A DNA stretch of 40,935 nt. Origin: a virus. The DNA lies in the IMG/VR virus record IMGVR_UViG_3300043425_000923, positions 1 through 40,935 of that record. One strand, given 5' to 3'. A program made the position numbers and the translations under genes. Under the pieces are notes generated by a model. The model did not search any database, was not told the origin of the DNA, and worked only from the letters and a program-made list of their open reading frames with translations. Shown one piece after another: positions 32,171 to 39,492 of this stretch (its first letter is position 1; the number at the start of each line of letters is the position of its first letter).

Positions 32171-33739
32171 ATGACCGATTTCAAACGCGACCGCTACGGT
32201 CGCCCCCTCGTCGTCGTCGGCGACGACACCGTCGCCTACAAGCGCCCCTCGAGCTACGGGAACGTGCTCGAGGACAAGTTCGCTCTGAACGCCTGGTCGC
32301 AACGCATGGCACTCATCGGCGCAGCGAAGCGCCCCGACCTGCTCGCACAGATCGCCTCGACCGCACAGACCGACGAGAAAGGCACCACCGCGGCGCTCAA
32401 CGAGCTCGTCGAGAACTGCATCGAGGCATCGGGCGGCAACGAAGGCCGCCGGCTTGGCGACGCGCTCCACAAGTACATCCACCTCGTCAACCAGGGCCGA
32501 GACGTGCAGGTCATCGCCCCGTGGGACAAGGACGTGGAGGCGTACCGCCGGCTCCTCGACGAGTACAACCTCGAACCGATCCCCGAGCTGTGCGAAGTGA
32601 ACCTCGTCAACGACGCCTTCATGGCCGCCGGCTCCGCAGACGAGTTCCTCCGCGACCGCACCACCGGGCGCATCTACCTCGCCGACGTGAAGACCGGCAA
32701 GCGCATCAACAGCTGGAACGCCTACCTCATCCAGATGACCCTCTACGCCAACAGCCAGCTGTACAACACCGAAACCGACGAACGGCGCCCGCTGCCCGAC
32801 GAGCTGCGCACCGACGTGGGGCTGCTGATCCACATCCCCGCCGGCACCGGCACCGGCGAGATCATCGGCCTCGACCTCATCGAAGGTCTGCGCCGCACCG
32901 AGATCGCACAGAACATCCACGGCCTTATGAAGGACACGTCCTTCCGGTCGGTTCTGCCGAAGCCGTCCTCGACCACTGCAGCTCCGTCCGCAGCGGAACC
33001 CCCTCCTGTGGTGGTCGAGGACACCCCCCGCCCGCGCTACCAGCACCTCGCCGACCGCCTCCAGGCGATCGTTGCCGTCCCCAACGGCAAGAAGGTGCTC
33101 GCCGAAGCCTGGATCGCCGCAGGCATCGGGTTCCCGCCGAAGGAGCTCGCCGAGAAGGTCGACCAGGCCAGCCATCCGTCAGCGAACGACGAGCTCACCG
33201 CACAGATGGAAGCCGTCCAGCGGGTCATCGAGCACGGCGAGAAGCTGCTCTCGATGCCGTTCCTCGACCCGCCGCAGCCGCCGGCGGCCGCACCGAAAAC
33301 GAAGGAACGCACCACCCAGCCCCGCACCCTCGACGAAGGTGGCGACGCCGACCCGGCCGCCATCAAGGCGCTCGAGAAGCACGTCAGGGCACTCCCCGAC
33401 AGCATGCAGCAAGGCATCAAGCAGATCGCCGCCGACGCCAACAAGGCCAAGGGGTCGATCAGCCTGCGCCAACGCCGCACCGTGCGCCGCTTCGAGCTCG
33501 GACGAGCCCTCGTCGCCATCGCCAACATCCTCGGCCCCGATGACGACCTGGGCACCTACATGGCTGCGCTCATCCAGCACGTCTGGCCCGACCACACCCA
33601 CATCTCCGTCGGGGCGGCCATCGCCACCCTCGACGCCGAAGCGGCCAGCGCACTCGCGCACGCCGCCGACCAGCTCGCCGAAGGACAGCTCACCCTGCGA
33701 TTCGACGACAACGGCCGCCCCGTCATCGGGCGCGACTGA
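32171..33739 (+). CDS. Cas4/RecB-like PD-(D/E)XK nuclease
   Basis: This 522-aa protein has the Cas4/RecB nuclease core: RRLGDALHKYIHL near residue 100 (His100), ELCEVNLVNDAFMAAGSADEFL (about 139-160), ADVKTGK (Asp172, Lys174) and QMTLYANS (the QxxxY motif, 188-192). The C-terminal 250 residues are Pro/Ala-rich then helical, with no recognised domain. It is likely an exonuclease for recombination or replication. There is no iron-sulfur cysteine set. GGAGG lies 6 bases before ATG 32171. It is the first gene of the replication module; no RecT/Beta-like annealing protein is visible. Confidence 0.82.
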   Translation: MTDFKRDRYGRPLVVVGDDTVAYKRPSSYGNVLEDKFALNAWSQRMALIGAAKRPDLLAQIASTAQTDEKGTTAALNELVENCIEASGGNEGRRLGDALHKYIHLVNQGRDVQVIAPWDKDVEAYRRLLDEYNLEPIPELCEVNLVNDAFMAAGSADEFLRDRTTGRIYLADVKTGKRINSWNAYLIQMTLYANSQLYNTETDERRPLPDELRTDVGLLIHIPAGTGTGEIIGLDLIEGLRRTEIAQNIHGLMKDTSFRSVLPKPSSTTAAPSAAEPPPVVVEDTPRPRYQHLADRLQAIVAVPNGKKVLAEAWIAAGIGFPPKELAEKVDQASHPSANDELTAQMEAVQRVIEHGEKLLSMPFLDPPQPPAAAPKTKERTTQPRTLDEGGDADPAAIKALEKHVRALPDSMQQGIKQIAADANKAKGSISLRQRRTVRRFELGRALVAIANILGPDDDLGTYMAALIQHVWPDHTHISVGAAIATLDAEAASALAHAADQLAEGQLTLRFDDNGRPVIGRD

Positions 33740-33778
33740 ACCACCCACGTCAACACGCCAAGACACAAGGAGAACCAC

Positions 33779-34219
33779 ATGGCACTCGACGACATCATCA
33801 ACGACGCCCTCAGCAGCGGCGGCAAATGGCTCAAGATGGGCAAGGTCGGCGACAAGATCGTCGGCGACATCGTCGACATCGACAAGCGCGACAAGCGCGA
33901 CCTCGAGGGCAACGTCGTGCTCGGCAAGAAGTCCGGTGAACCCCGCAAGGAATGGGTCGTCACCATCAAGACCGACGAGCGCGAAGACGGCGAGGACGAC
34001 GGCGTCCGCAAGTTCTCGGCCAACGAGAGCATGCAGCGCGCCCTCAAGGAAGCGATCAAGCGGGCCGGCTTCACCAGCGGCAACCAGCTCGAAGGAGCGA
34101 AGCTCGCCATCCAGATGACCCGCGAGCCCGAAGACCGCTTCTCGCAGGCCGACTACGCCGCCCAGGTGAAGGCCGGCGAACGCAAGCCCGTCGCCGACCT
34201 CGACGACCTGTTCGGCTGA
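33779..34219 (+). CDS. Probable single-stranded DNA-binding protein
   Basis: This 146-aa protein has a short N-terminal helix, a beta-rich centre (KVGDKIVGDIVDIDKRDKR; KEWVVTIKTD) consistent with an OB-fold, and an acidic tail ending DLDDLFG, like the protein-binding tips of SSB and T7 gp2.5. It sits between the nuclease and the primase-helicase. AAGGAG precedes ATG 33779. The fold is inferred; no canonical SSB motif is claimed. Confidence 0.6.
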   Translation: MALDDIINDALSSGGKWLKMGKVGDKIVGDIVDIDKRDKRDLEGNVVLGKKSGEPRKEWVVTIKTDEREDGEDDGVRKFSANESMQRALKEAIKRAGFTSGNQLEGAKLAIQMTREPEDRFSQADYAAQVKAGERKPVADLDDLFG

Positions 34220-34226
34220 CACCCCC

Positions 34227-34264
34227 TGCCCGGCCGTCGCTCCCGCTCAGGTGACGGCCGGGCA
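34227..34264 (+). terminator. 12-bp perfect hairpin after the SSB-like gene
   Basis: TGCCCGGCCGTC (34227-34238) pairs fully with GACGGCCGGGCA (34253-34264) around a 14-base loop, 8 bases after the stop. No U-run follows, so it may be an intrinsic terminator of the high-GC type or a processing/stability element. It is directly followed by the tRNA-like element. Confidence 0.7.
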
Positions 34265-34268
34265 CCCC

Positions 34269-34326
34269 GCCCCAGGCAGGCAGCTCGCTGCGTCACGCCG
34301 ATCGGGTTCGACTCCCGACTGGGGCA
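34269..34326 (+). other. tRNA-like minimal cloverleaf 1
   Basis: GCCCCAG (34269-34275) pairs perfectly with CTGGGGC (34319-34325), followed by A at the discriminator position. Next to it is an ideal T-arm: stem TCGGG/CCCGA (34302-34306 and 34314-34318) around loop TTCGACT. Only 26 bases lie between acceptor and T-arm, containing one small hairpin (GCAG-CTCG-CTGC), so normal D and anticodon arms are absent and it cannot be a standard tRNA. It lies 28 bases upstream of ATG 34355. It may be a degenerate or mimic tRNA, a processing signal, or an attachment-site remnant. Confidence 0.6.
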
Positions 34327-34354
34327 CACCATCCGCTGCGAACAGGAGAACAAC

Positions 34355-34537
34355 ATGGTGGACCCCGCAATCGCCGAGCAGGTGCCCGGCCTTCTCGCAA
34401 CCCTCCGCTCGACCGCAATCGAGCTCCACAGCCAAGGGCTCAACGCCCTCGGCGACCTGCTCCTCGACACCGCCACCGTGCTCGAGGTGTTCATCGAAGA
34501 GCTGGAGAACCTCGGCGCCGTCAACGTGGAGTGGTGA
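34355..34537 (+). CDS. Hypothetical small helical protein
   Basis: This 60-aa protein is one or two amphipathic helices rich in Leu and Glu (VPGLLATLRSTAIELHSQGL; LLLDTATVLEVFIEELENL). AGGAG lies 5-6 bases before ATG 34355. Its stop overlaps the primase-helicase start as TGATG, so it may be a helicase-loading or regulatory partner; this is inference from position. Confidence 0.65.
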   Translation: MVDPAIAEQVPGLLATLRSTAIELHSQGLNALGDLLLDTATVLEVFIEELENLGAVNVEW

Positions 34538-36273
34538 TGATCGACCCCATCGACCTCGTCGAAGACCGCCTCGCCACCGCCGGCTGCGCACCACGGCGCC
34601 GCGGCGACAAGATCATCGCCCGCTGCCCCGCCCACGACGACTCCACACCCTCATTCAACGTCGCCAGAGGCACCAACCAGCCCGTCATCCTCGACTGCCG
34701 GGCAGGATGCAGCACCGAGAACATCCTCCACGCCCTCAACCTCACCTGGGCCGACATCTCCACCCCCCTCGAGAAGATCGACCACCGGGTCGTCGCCACC
34801 TACGAGTACCGCGACGAGCACGGCGAACTCCTCTACAGCGTCCAACGCATCGAACCCGGCTACGACGGCAAGACCAAAAGCTTCAAGCAGCTCCCCGCCA
34901 ACGGAAAAACCGGCCCCGGCAGCATGCAAGGCGTCCGACGAGTCCCCTACCGGCTCCCCGCCATCCTCGAAGCCGTCCGCAACGACACCGTCGTGTTCAT
35001 CTGCGAAGGCGAGAAAGACGCCGACAACCTCGTCAAGGCCGGCTACGAAGCCACCACCAACGCAGGCGGCGCCCAAAGCTGGACCGCCAGCTGGAACGGA
35101 TGGTTCGAAGGGGCGCGAGTCGCCGTCGTCATCGACCGAGACGCCGCCGGCTACGAACGAGGCGCCTACATCGCCTCCACCATGCACTCCATCGCCCGAG
35201 ATGTCACCATCCTCGAGCCCACCGACGGCAAAGACGTGACCGACCACCTCAACGCCGGGCACGCCGTCACCGACCTCAAGCGCATCAGCCTCGCCGCCTG
35301 CATCAGCAACGGCAAAAAGCTCGAACAAGAAGCCGCACCAGCCGTCGACTCCAGCCGGCTACGCCAGTACCTCATCGACTGGAACGAGCTGTGGACCGCC
35401 GACCACTCAGCCGACTGGCTCGTCGAACCCTTCATCGCCACCGGCCGCGCCCACACCCTCTACGCCGGGGCCAAGACCGGCAAATCGCTCTTCACCCTCA
35501 ACGCCTGCGTCAAAGCCGCCCTCGGCGTCGGCGCATTCGGCATCCCCACCAACGCCAACCCCGTCGACATCCTCTACGTCGACCAAGAGATGACCCCCAG
35601 CGACCTCATCGAACGCATCGCCGACATGGGATACGACGGCCAGGTCTTCGACCACCTCCACTACATGCAGCTCGCCGCCCTCCGACCCCTCGACACCCCC
35701 GAAGGCGGCGGCGAACTCGTCGAACTCGCCATCGAGCTCGGCGTCCAGCTCGTCGTCATCGACACCACCAGCCGAGTCATCGCAGGCGAAGAGAACTCCG
35801 CAGACACCTTCCGCTACCTGTACATGAACTGCATCCAACCCCTCAAAGCCGCCGGCATCGCCAGCCTGCGCCTCGACCACGCCGGCAAAGAAGCCGGCCG
35901 AGGACAACGAGGCTCCAGCGCCAAGAACGACGACGTGGACGTGGTCTACCGCCTCGACCGCACCGAAGAGGGATACGCCCTCGCCGCCACCCACCGCCGC
36001 ATGGGTTGGGTGCCCGAACACACCGCATTCACCATGCGCACCGACCCCCTCGACTTCCTCCTCGGCCTCGAAGCCGTCCCACCCGGCACCCGCGACCTCA
36101 TCATCGCCCTCGACCGCCTCACCGTCCCCCTCGACGCCTCCGTCCGCACCGCCTCCGCAGCCCTACGAGCCGAAGGCCACAAGGCCCGCACCGCCGTCGT
36201 CTCAGCCGCACTCAAAGCCCGTCGGCGCACCCACATCGCCCCCGTCGTCGAGGACGGAGACGAGCTCATCTGA
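34537..36273 (+). CDS. Primase-helicase (zinc, TOPRIM, RecA-like ATPase)
   Basis: This 578-aa protein has an N-terminal zinc module (Cys30, His33, Cys54, Cys58), a TOPRIM domain (FICEGEKDADN with Glu157; VVIDRDAAG with Asp200/Asp202) and a RecA/RepA-type ATPase (Walker A GAKTGKS 311-317, YVDQE 347-351, Walker B LVVIDTTSR with Asp409). The C-terminal 100 residues look like a winged-helix or flexible tail. It is the main replication protein and should prime and unwind DNA at the adjacent iteron array, recruiting host polymerase. ATG 34537 overlaps the previous stop; GTG 34531 is an alternative. Confidence 0.9.
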   Translation: MIDPIDLVEDRLATAGCAPRRRGDKIIARCPAHDDSTPSFNVARGTNQPVILDCRAGCSTENILHALNLTWADISTPLEKIDHRVVATYEYRDEHGELLYSVQRIEPGYDGKTKSFKQLPANGKTGPGSMQGVRRVPYRLPAILEAVRNDTVVFICEGEKDADNLVKAGYEATTNAGGAQSWTASWNGWFEGARVAVVIDRDAAGYERGAYIASTMHSIARDVTILEPTDGKDVTDHLNAGHAVTDLKRISLAACISNGKKLEQEAAPAVDSSRLRQYLIDWNELWTADHSADWLVEPFIATGRAHTLYAGAKTGKSLFTLNACVKAALGVGAFGIPTNANPVDILYVDQEMTPSDLIERIADMGYDGQVFDHLHYMQLAALRPLDTPEGGGELVELAIELGVQLVVIDTTSRVIAGEENSADTFRYLYMNCIQPLKAAGIASLRLDHAGKEAGRGQRGSSAKNDDVDVVYRLDRTEEGYALAATHRRMGWVPEHTAFTMRTDPLDFLLGLEAVPPGTRDLIIALDRLTVPLDASVRTASAALRAEGHKARTAVVSAALKARRRTHIAPVVEDGDELI

Positions 36274-36299
36274 CCCCCGAAGCAGCGTTACCCGAGCTC

Positions 36300-36449
36300 G
36301 GGAAACGCACAAATGTTCGATGGGAAACACTTCGGGAAACACCAACCCGCTGACCTGGGGAAACACACGGGAAACACCCTGGGAAACACCGGGAAACGCA
36401 GGATCGGTTGTTTCCCGTTTCCCCCTCTCTATAGGGGAAACGGGGAAAC
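36300..36449 (+). other. Iteron array, candidate replication origin
   Basis: Eleven copies of GGGAAAC occur here: direct at 36300, 36322, 36334, 36358, 36369, 36381, 36391, 36435 and 36443, and inverted (GTTTCCC) at 36410 and 36417. Spacings of the first seven are 22, 12, 24, 11, 12 and 10 bases, close to one or two helical turns, so bound proteins would align on one face. The array starts 27 bases after the primase-helicase stop. I infer an origin bound by a phage or host initiator. Reading frames across it are not convincing genes. Confidence 0.75.
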
Positions 36450-36706
36450 GCTCCCAGGAACCAGCCCCAAACCTGCCATGCATTGCACAATCCCGATGCT
36501 CCGGTCTAGGAACGCATGGGATCCCATACATGCAGGGGGGCGCCCCTCACCGGGGGCATGGGGGGGCGGGGCGCTCGCCGTCGGGGCGGGGGGCGACGGA
36601 TGCCCCTTCCCCTCGACAACCGGCGGGGTTCGTCGTCGAGCTGGTCGCCACCTCCACGCCGGGCACCGTTGCGTCACGTCACTGGAGTGCCCGGTAGCGG
36701 TGCAGG
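36450..36706. other. Gene-free G-rich region beside the iterons
   Basis: No supported gene lies here. It contains the 12-bp perfect palindrome ATGGGATCCCAT (36516-36527), and a very G-rich stretch (36535-36593) with runs of 6, 5, 7, 4, 4 and 6 G on the + strand, able in principle to form a G-quadruplex. A short ATGCATTGCACAATC segment (36479-36493) partly matches the sequence beside the operator at 37399. These features may belong to the origin. Confidence 0.55.
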
Positions 36707-37357
36707 TCAGCGGCCGTCGGCCTCGACCACGGCGCCGGCCAGGTTCGCTCGCACCTTCTCCACCAGTGCGCCGAGATCCTGCCCGGCCGCCTCGATCGCC
36801 GCCGGCCGCCGTCGGCCTGGCGCTACAGCTGCCCGCTCCTGCAGTGCCTGCACCGCTGCGGCCGCCCTCACGATCCCATCGAGGAGGGCAGCGGCATCGG
36901 CACCGCTGCGCACCAGCTCGCCAGTCCGCGCCGCGGTGGCCAGTGCCCGAAGCACGGCGCGTAGGGTGTGCATCGCACCTGTGGCCGCCGAGTCGAGCAT
37001 TTCGGCGGGGTCGGTGGGTTCGGTGCGCCGGGTGCCGTGTGCGGCTTGTGCCTTCGCTAGTGCGGCTGCCTGTTCCTCGAGCCGGCGGCGTAGGGCGGCG
37101 GCTTCGGCTCGTGCTGCACGCGCGTCGGCTTTCTGCTCGAGCAGCTGGGCGCGTGCTTCTCCTAGTTGTGCCTCCAGTCGCTGTGTGAGCTTGTCGAGCT
37201 TTGCGGCGGCGGCGACCTGTTCCCGTTCTCGCTCCTTGTTGGCCCGGCGGGCGGCGGCGCTACGGGCTTGCATTTCTCGGGCGGTGTCGGCGGTGATGGG
37301 GGGACCGGGCGGGGTGGGTTTGCGGGGCGTGGTTGCGGGGTCGGGGTCGTTCTGCAT
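36707..37357 (-). CDS. Coiled-coil protein next to the origin
   Basis: This 216-aa protein has a Pro-rich N-terminus (DPATTPRKPTPPGPP), a long Ala/Glu/Arg/Gln coiled coil (about 30-110; REREQVAAAAKLDKLTQRLE onward) and a helical C-terminal region (MHTLRAVLRALATAARTGEL). Long coiled-coil proteins beside plasmid origins (KfrA-type) act in partition, but this one lacks an evident HTH, so that is only an analogy. ATG 37357 was chosen because CAGACT lies 6 bases upstream (possible leaderless start); ATG 37399 falls in the operator. It points toward the iterons and converges with the primase gene. Confidence 0.65.
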   Translation of the reverse strand: MQNDPDPATTPRKPTPPGPPITADTAREMQARSAAARRANKEREREQVAAAAKLDKLTQRLEAQLGEARAQLLEQKADARAARAEAAALRRRLEEQAAALAKAQAAHGTRRTEPTDPAEMLDSAATGAMHTLRAVLRALATAARTGELVRSGADAAALLDGIVRAAAAVQALQERAAVAPGRRRPAAIEAAGQDLGALVEKVRANLAGAVVEADGR

Positions 37358-37398
37358 GTGTGCAGTCTGTCGGCCTGGTTCCTGCCACTGGTGGAACA

Positions 37399-37427
37399 TG
37401 CAACAGGTTGCACAATCGTGGTAGTGT
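37399..37427. promoter_or_regulatory. Full operator and rightward promoter
   Basis: TGCAACAGGTTGCA (37399-37412) is the exact reverse complement of the operator at 3928-3941. On the + strand TAGTGT (37422-37427) is a plausible -10 with 17 bases to the TGCAAC half-site, placing the operator over the -35 region of the small-protein operon starting at 37479. It is also upstream of the leftward coiled-coil gene, so it may control both directions. Confidence 0.7.
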
Positions 37428-37478
37428 CGAGTCGGGCACCGTGCAAGGGATGCCCCACGACAATGGAGGAATGAGCAA

Positions 37479-37688
37479 ATGTTGGATCTGTTGAACCCTG
37501 CAGCGTTCTGGCTGGGCGTTGCGTTCTGTGTTGCCGCTCTCGGCGCACTCTGGGCGATCCTCGACGGTTGGGCGTTCGAACGTGGCCGCCTGGCTGGGCG
37601 TGCTGAGGTGCGCGAGGAGATGAGCGAGACGGCCGATGAGCTCGCCGAGCTCCGCTACTGGCATGTGCCCGCGAATGGCGGCAAGTGA
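37479..37688 (+). CDS. Small membrane protein
   Basis: This 69-aa protein begins MLDLLNPAAFWLGVAFCVAA with one transmembrane helix (about 8-28), then a charged helix (ERGRLAGRAEVREEMSETAD). GGAGG lies 9 bases before ATG 37479. It is the first gene after the operator at 37399. Superinfection exclusion or another membrane role is possible, but nothing specific is recognised. Confidence 0.65.
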   Translation: MLDLLNPAAFWLGVAFCVAALGALWAILDGWAFERGRLAGRAEVREEMSETADELAELRYWHVPANGGK

Positions 37689-37978
37689 TGGGCGGCCCGA
37701 TGCGTCCCGATCAAGTGCGCACGGTGGACGACGCCCTGTCGTTGGTGCGTTGGCTCGGCCTCGACGATCGTACGGTGGCGATCCTGTTGCCGTCGGTGTC
37801 GGCGGTTCTGCTGGTCGATGACTGCCCGGTTCCGCCGGTCGAGATCCTCGACATGCTGACTGCACAGGGGCGCATGGTGCGCGCCGAGTTCGCCGACCAG
37901 CTCGACGACGGCGACGCCCCGGCGGCGTTCCTTGTGTTGCCCACTCCGGTGGGCGATCTGATGGGGGTCGAGCTGTGA
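37685..37978 (+). CDS. Hypothetical protein
   Basis: This 97-aa protein starts at GTG 37685 or ATG 37688, overlapping the previous stop. It alternates helices and short strands (DQVRTVDDALSLVRWLGLDD; TVAILLPSVSAVLLVDDCP) and ends LPTPVGDLMGVEL. No family is recognised. It is part of the overlapped early operon. Confidence 0.6.
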   Translation: MMGGPMRPDQVRTVDDALSLVRWLGLDDRTVAILLPSVSAVLLVDDCPVPPVEILDMLTAQGRMVRAEFADQLDDGDAPAAFLVLPTPVGDLMGVEL

Positions 37979-38157
37979 TTCTCCGTTGGCATTCCGGCGC
38001 TCACTGCCTGGGCGTGTTGAAGCCCGACCGCTCGGCGTACATGGTGCGCCTGCGTTACCGCTACCTGCGTTCGTACATGGGGCGGCGTGCTGCCCGCCTG
38101 TGCCTGCTGTCGGAGCTGAACGCTGCCCGGGCGGTGTCGTGGTCGGTGCCCGCCTAG
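37975..38157 (+). CDS. Hypothetical small basic protein
   Basis: This 60-aa protein starts at GTG 37975 overlapping the previous stop (GTGA). It is Arg-rich (VRLRYRYLRSYMGRRAARLC) and may bind nucleic acid. It is followed by a 109-base gap with a hairpin (38168-38195). Confidence 0.55.
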   Translation: MILRWHSGAHCLGVLKPDRSAYMVRLRYRYLRSYMGRRAARLCLLSELNAARAVSWSVPA

Positions 38158-38167
38158 TTGCGCCGTC

Positions 38168-38195
38168 TCCCGCATCGGCTCCGGTCGGTGCGGGA
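38168..38195 (+). terminator. Weak hairpin in the 38158-38266 gap
   Basis: TCCCGCA (38168-38174) pairs with TGCGGGA (38189-38195) across 14 bases that contain further CGG/CCG pairing. No U-run follows. It may reduce readthrough into the gene at 38267, which has its own strong ribosome-binding site. Confidence 0.4.
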
Positions 38196-38266
38196 CGCGG
38201 TGCGCCTAGTCGAGGTGCGCCCCGGTCGCTTTGCAAGGGCGGCCGGTGTCTGTTGGAGGGGTTCTG

Positions 38267-38647
38267 ATGATTGAAACGCTGTGGCCGGGTTCGTGGTTCC
38301 GCATGCTCGATGTCGTCGACGGTGCGCCGTGTCCGGTGTTCGTCGGGGTCGACACGCTCGATGGTGCTCTGAACATCTACGCCGGTGGCCCTGAGGGGTG
38401 CGGCTTCACGATCGAGGTTGACGGGGGCGTGGTGCGGGTGATGCGCCGTTACGGCTCGATCTTCGAGGAGGTGGACCGCTGCCGCGTGTCGCCGACGTGG
38501 CCGGCGCCGGTCGAGCAGCCGCGTGTGCGGGTCGGTGCCGCTGACTGTTTCGAGGTGCGGGCCGGTAATGGCACGTTCTACCCGTTCGGGCGGGATCTCT
38601 CGACGGCGCTCCGCATGGGCGGGCTTGCTGTGCGGGGTGAGCTGTGA
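38267..38647 (+). CDS. Hypothetical protein
   Basis: This 126-aa beta-rich protein (MIETLWPGSWFRMLDVVDG; LNIYAGGPEGCGFTIEVDG) has a good ribosome site (TTGGAGGGG) before ATG 38267. The C-terminal part (YPFGRDLSTALRMGGLAVRG) ends in an overlap with the gp88-like gene (GTGA). It is not recognised. Confidence 0.6.
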   Translation: MIETLWPGSWFRMLDVVDGAPCPVFVGVDTLDGALNIYAGGPEGCGFTIEVDGGVVRVMRRYGSIFEEVDRCRVSPTWPAPVEQPRVRVGAADCFEVRAGNGTFYPFGRDLSTALRMGGLAVRGEL

Positions 38648-39486
38648 CGTTGCGCGCTGGTGCTCAACAGGTCGAGGCGTTCGGGGGCGTGGCGGTGTCG
38701 CTGCGCCCTCGTGGCGCGTTCGTCCGTTCGTACGATCGCAAGGTGTCGCCGCTGGTGCGGGTCCGGTCGACTCAGTCGGCCGCGGTGATCGGCAACAGTG
38801 TCGGCACGACGGCGGGTGTCACCTGCCCTGGTCGTACGTCGTTCTGCTCCTCGTGCTACGCCGAGAACCTGCAGCGGGCACGTCCGGCGGTGGCTGACGT
38901 TGTCGAGCGAAACACGGCGGCGTTGTTGGCCGGCGATCCGGTCGAGCTGCACGCTGCAGCGGTCGCCGAGTTCTGCGCCGAGTTCGACCGCTACCTGGCG
39001 CGCGGCCTGGTGCGGGAACGGGATCGGATCTATCGCCACAAGTGGGATGGCGACGTGGCGACGGTGGAGGAGGCGCGCGCGATCCGTTCGGTTGCCCGCC
39101 GGTTTCCGACTGTCCGGTTCTGGATCTACACGCGTTCGCTCCGGTGGGTTGGCTCGATGCTCGGCCCCGAGAACCTGACTGTGTACCTGTCGGCCGATGC
39201 GGAGAACGTCGGCCAGGTGCGCCGCCTCGTCGAGCGGTACGGCGAGCGGGTGAGGGTGGCAGCGTGCGCCTCGACGCAAGCGGAGGCGGCCGAGATCCAC
39301 GCCGCTACCGGGTCGGCTCGACCGTTGCGGGCCTGCCCTGAGAACGTCGGCCGGTTGCCGCTGGTGGTGCCTGTCGAGCGGGGTGGCGAGCTGGTGCCCG
39401 GCTCCTGGGGGCGGGGTGCTTGCGCCGCCTGTCGTATCTGTGTCGTCGGCTCGGCTGACGTGGCTTTCGCTACCCGCAAGCGGTAG
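38644..39486 (+). CDS. gp88-like protein with cysteine clusters
   Basis: This 280-aa protein resembles the mycobacteriophage gene product 88 family: GNSVGTTAGVTCPGRTSFCSSCYAE (Cys61, Cys68, Cys71), a HKWDGDV segment, PTVRFWIYTRSLRWV, and NLTVYLSADAENVG. A second cluster near the C-terminus (GACAACRICVVG) has CxxCxxC spacing. The six cysteines could hold zinc or an iron-sulfur cluster. The biochemical role of gp88 proteins is not established to my knowledge. GTG 38644 overlaps the previous stop. Confidence 0.7.
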   Translation: MTLRAGAQQVEAFGGVAVSLRPRGAFVRSYDRKVSPLVRVRSTQSAAVIGNSVGTTAGVTCPGRTSFCSSCYAENLQRARPAVADVVERNTAALLAGDPVELHAAAVAEFCAEFDRYLARGLVRERDRIYRHKWDGDVATVEEARAIRSVARRFPTVRFWIYTRSLRWVGSMLGPENLTVYLSADAENVGQVRRLVERYGERVRVAACASTQAEAAEIHAATGSARPLRACPENVGRLPLVVPVERGGELVPGSWGRGACAACRICVVGSADVAFATRKR

Positions 39487-39492
39487 CGGCCA

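Noticed and set aside
32101-33175. Upstream extension of the first late gene to 557 codons
   Set aside because: It runs antisense to the nuclease gene and through the divergent promoter; GGAGG before ATG 32050 fixes the start.
34251-36353. 700-codon rightward frame over the primase-helicase
   Set aside because: Extreme Arg/His/Pro content and no motifs; the overlapping frame contains the zinc, TOPRIM and Walker motifs.
36300-36449. CRISPR array
   Set aside because: The repeats are only 7 bases, occur in both orientations and have 3-17-base spacing, which fits iterons and not CRISPR.
36313-37424. Rightward open frames through the iterons and opposite the coiled-coil gene
   Set aside because: They cross repeats and G-runs, are low-complexity Arg/Ser/Ala, and lack ribosome-binding sites; the leftward frame gives a coherent coiled coil.
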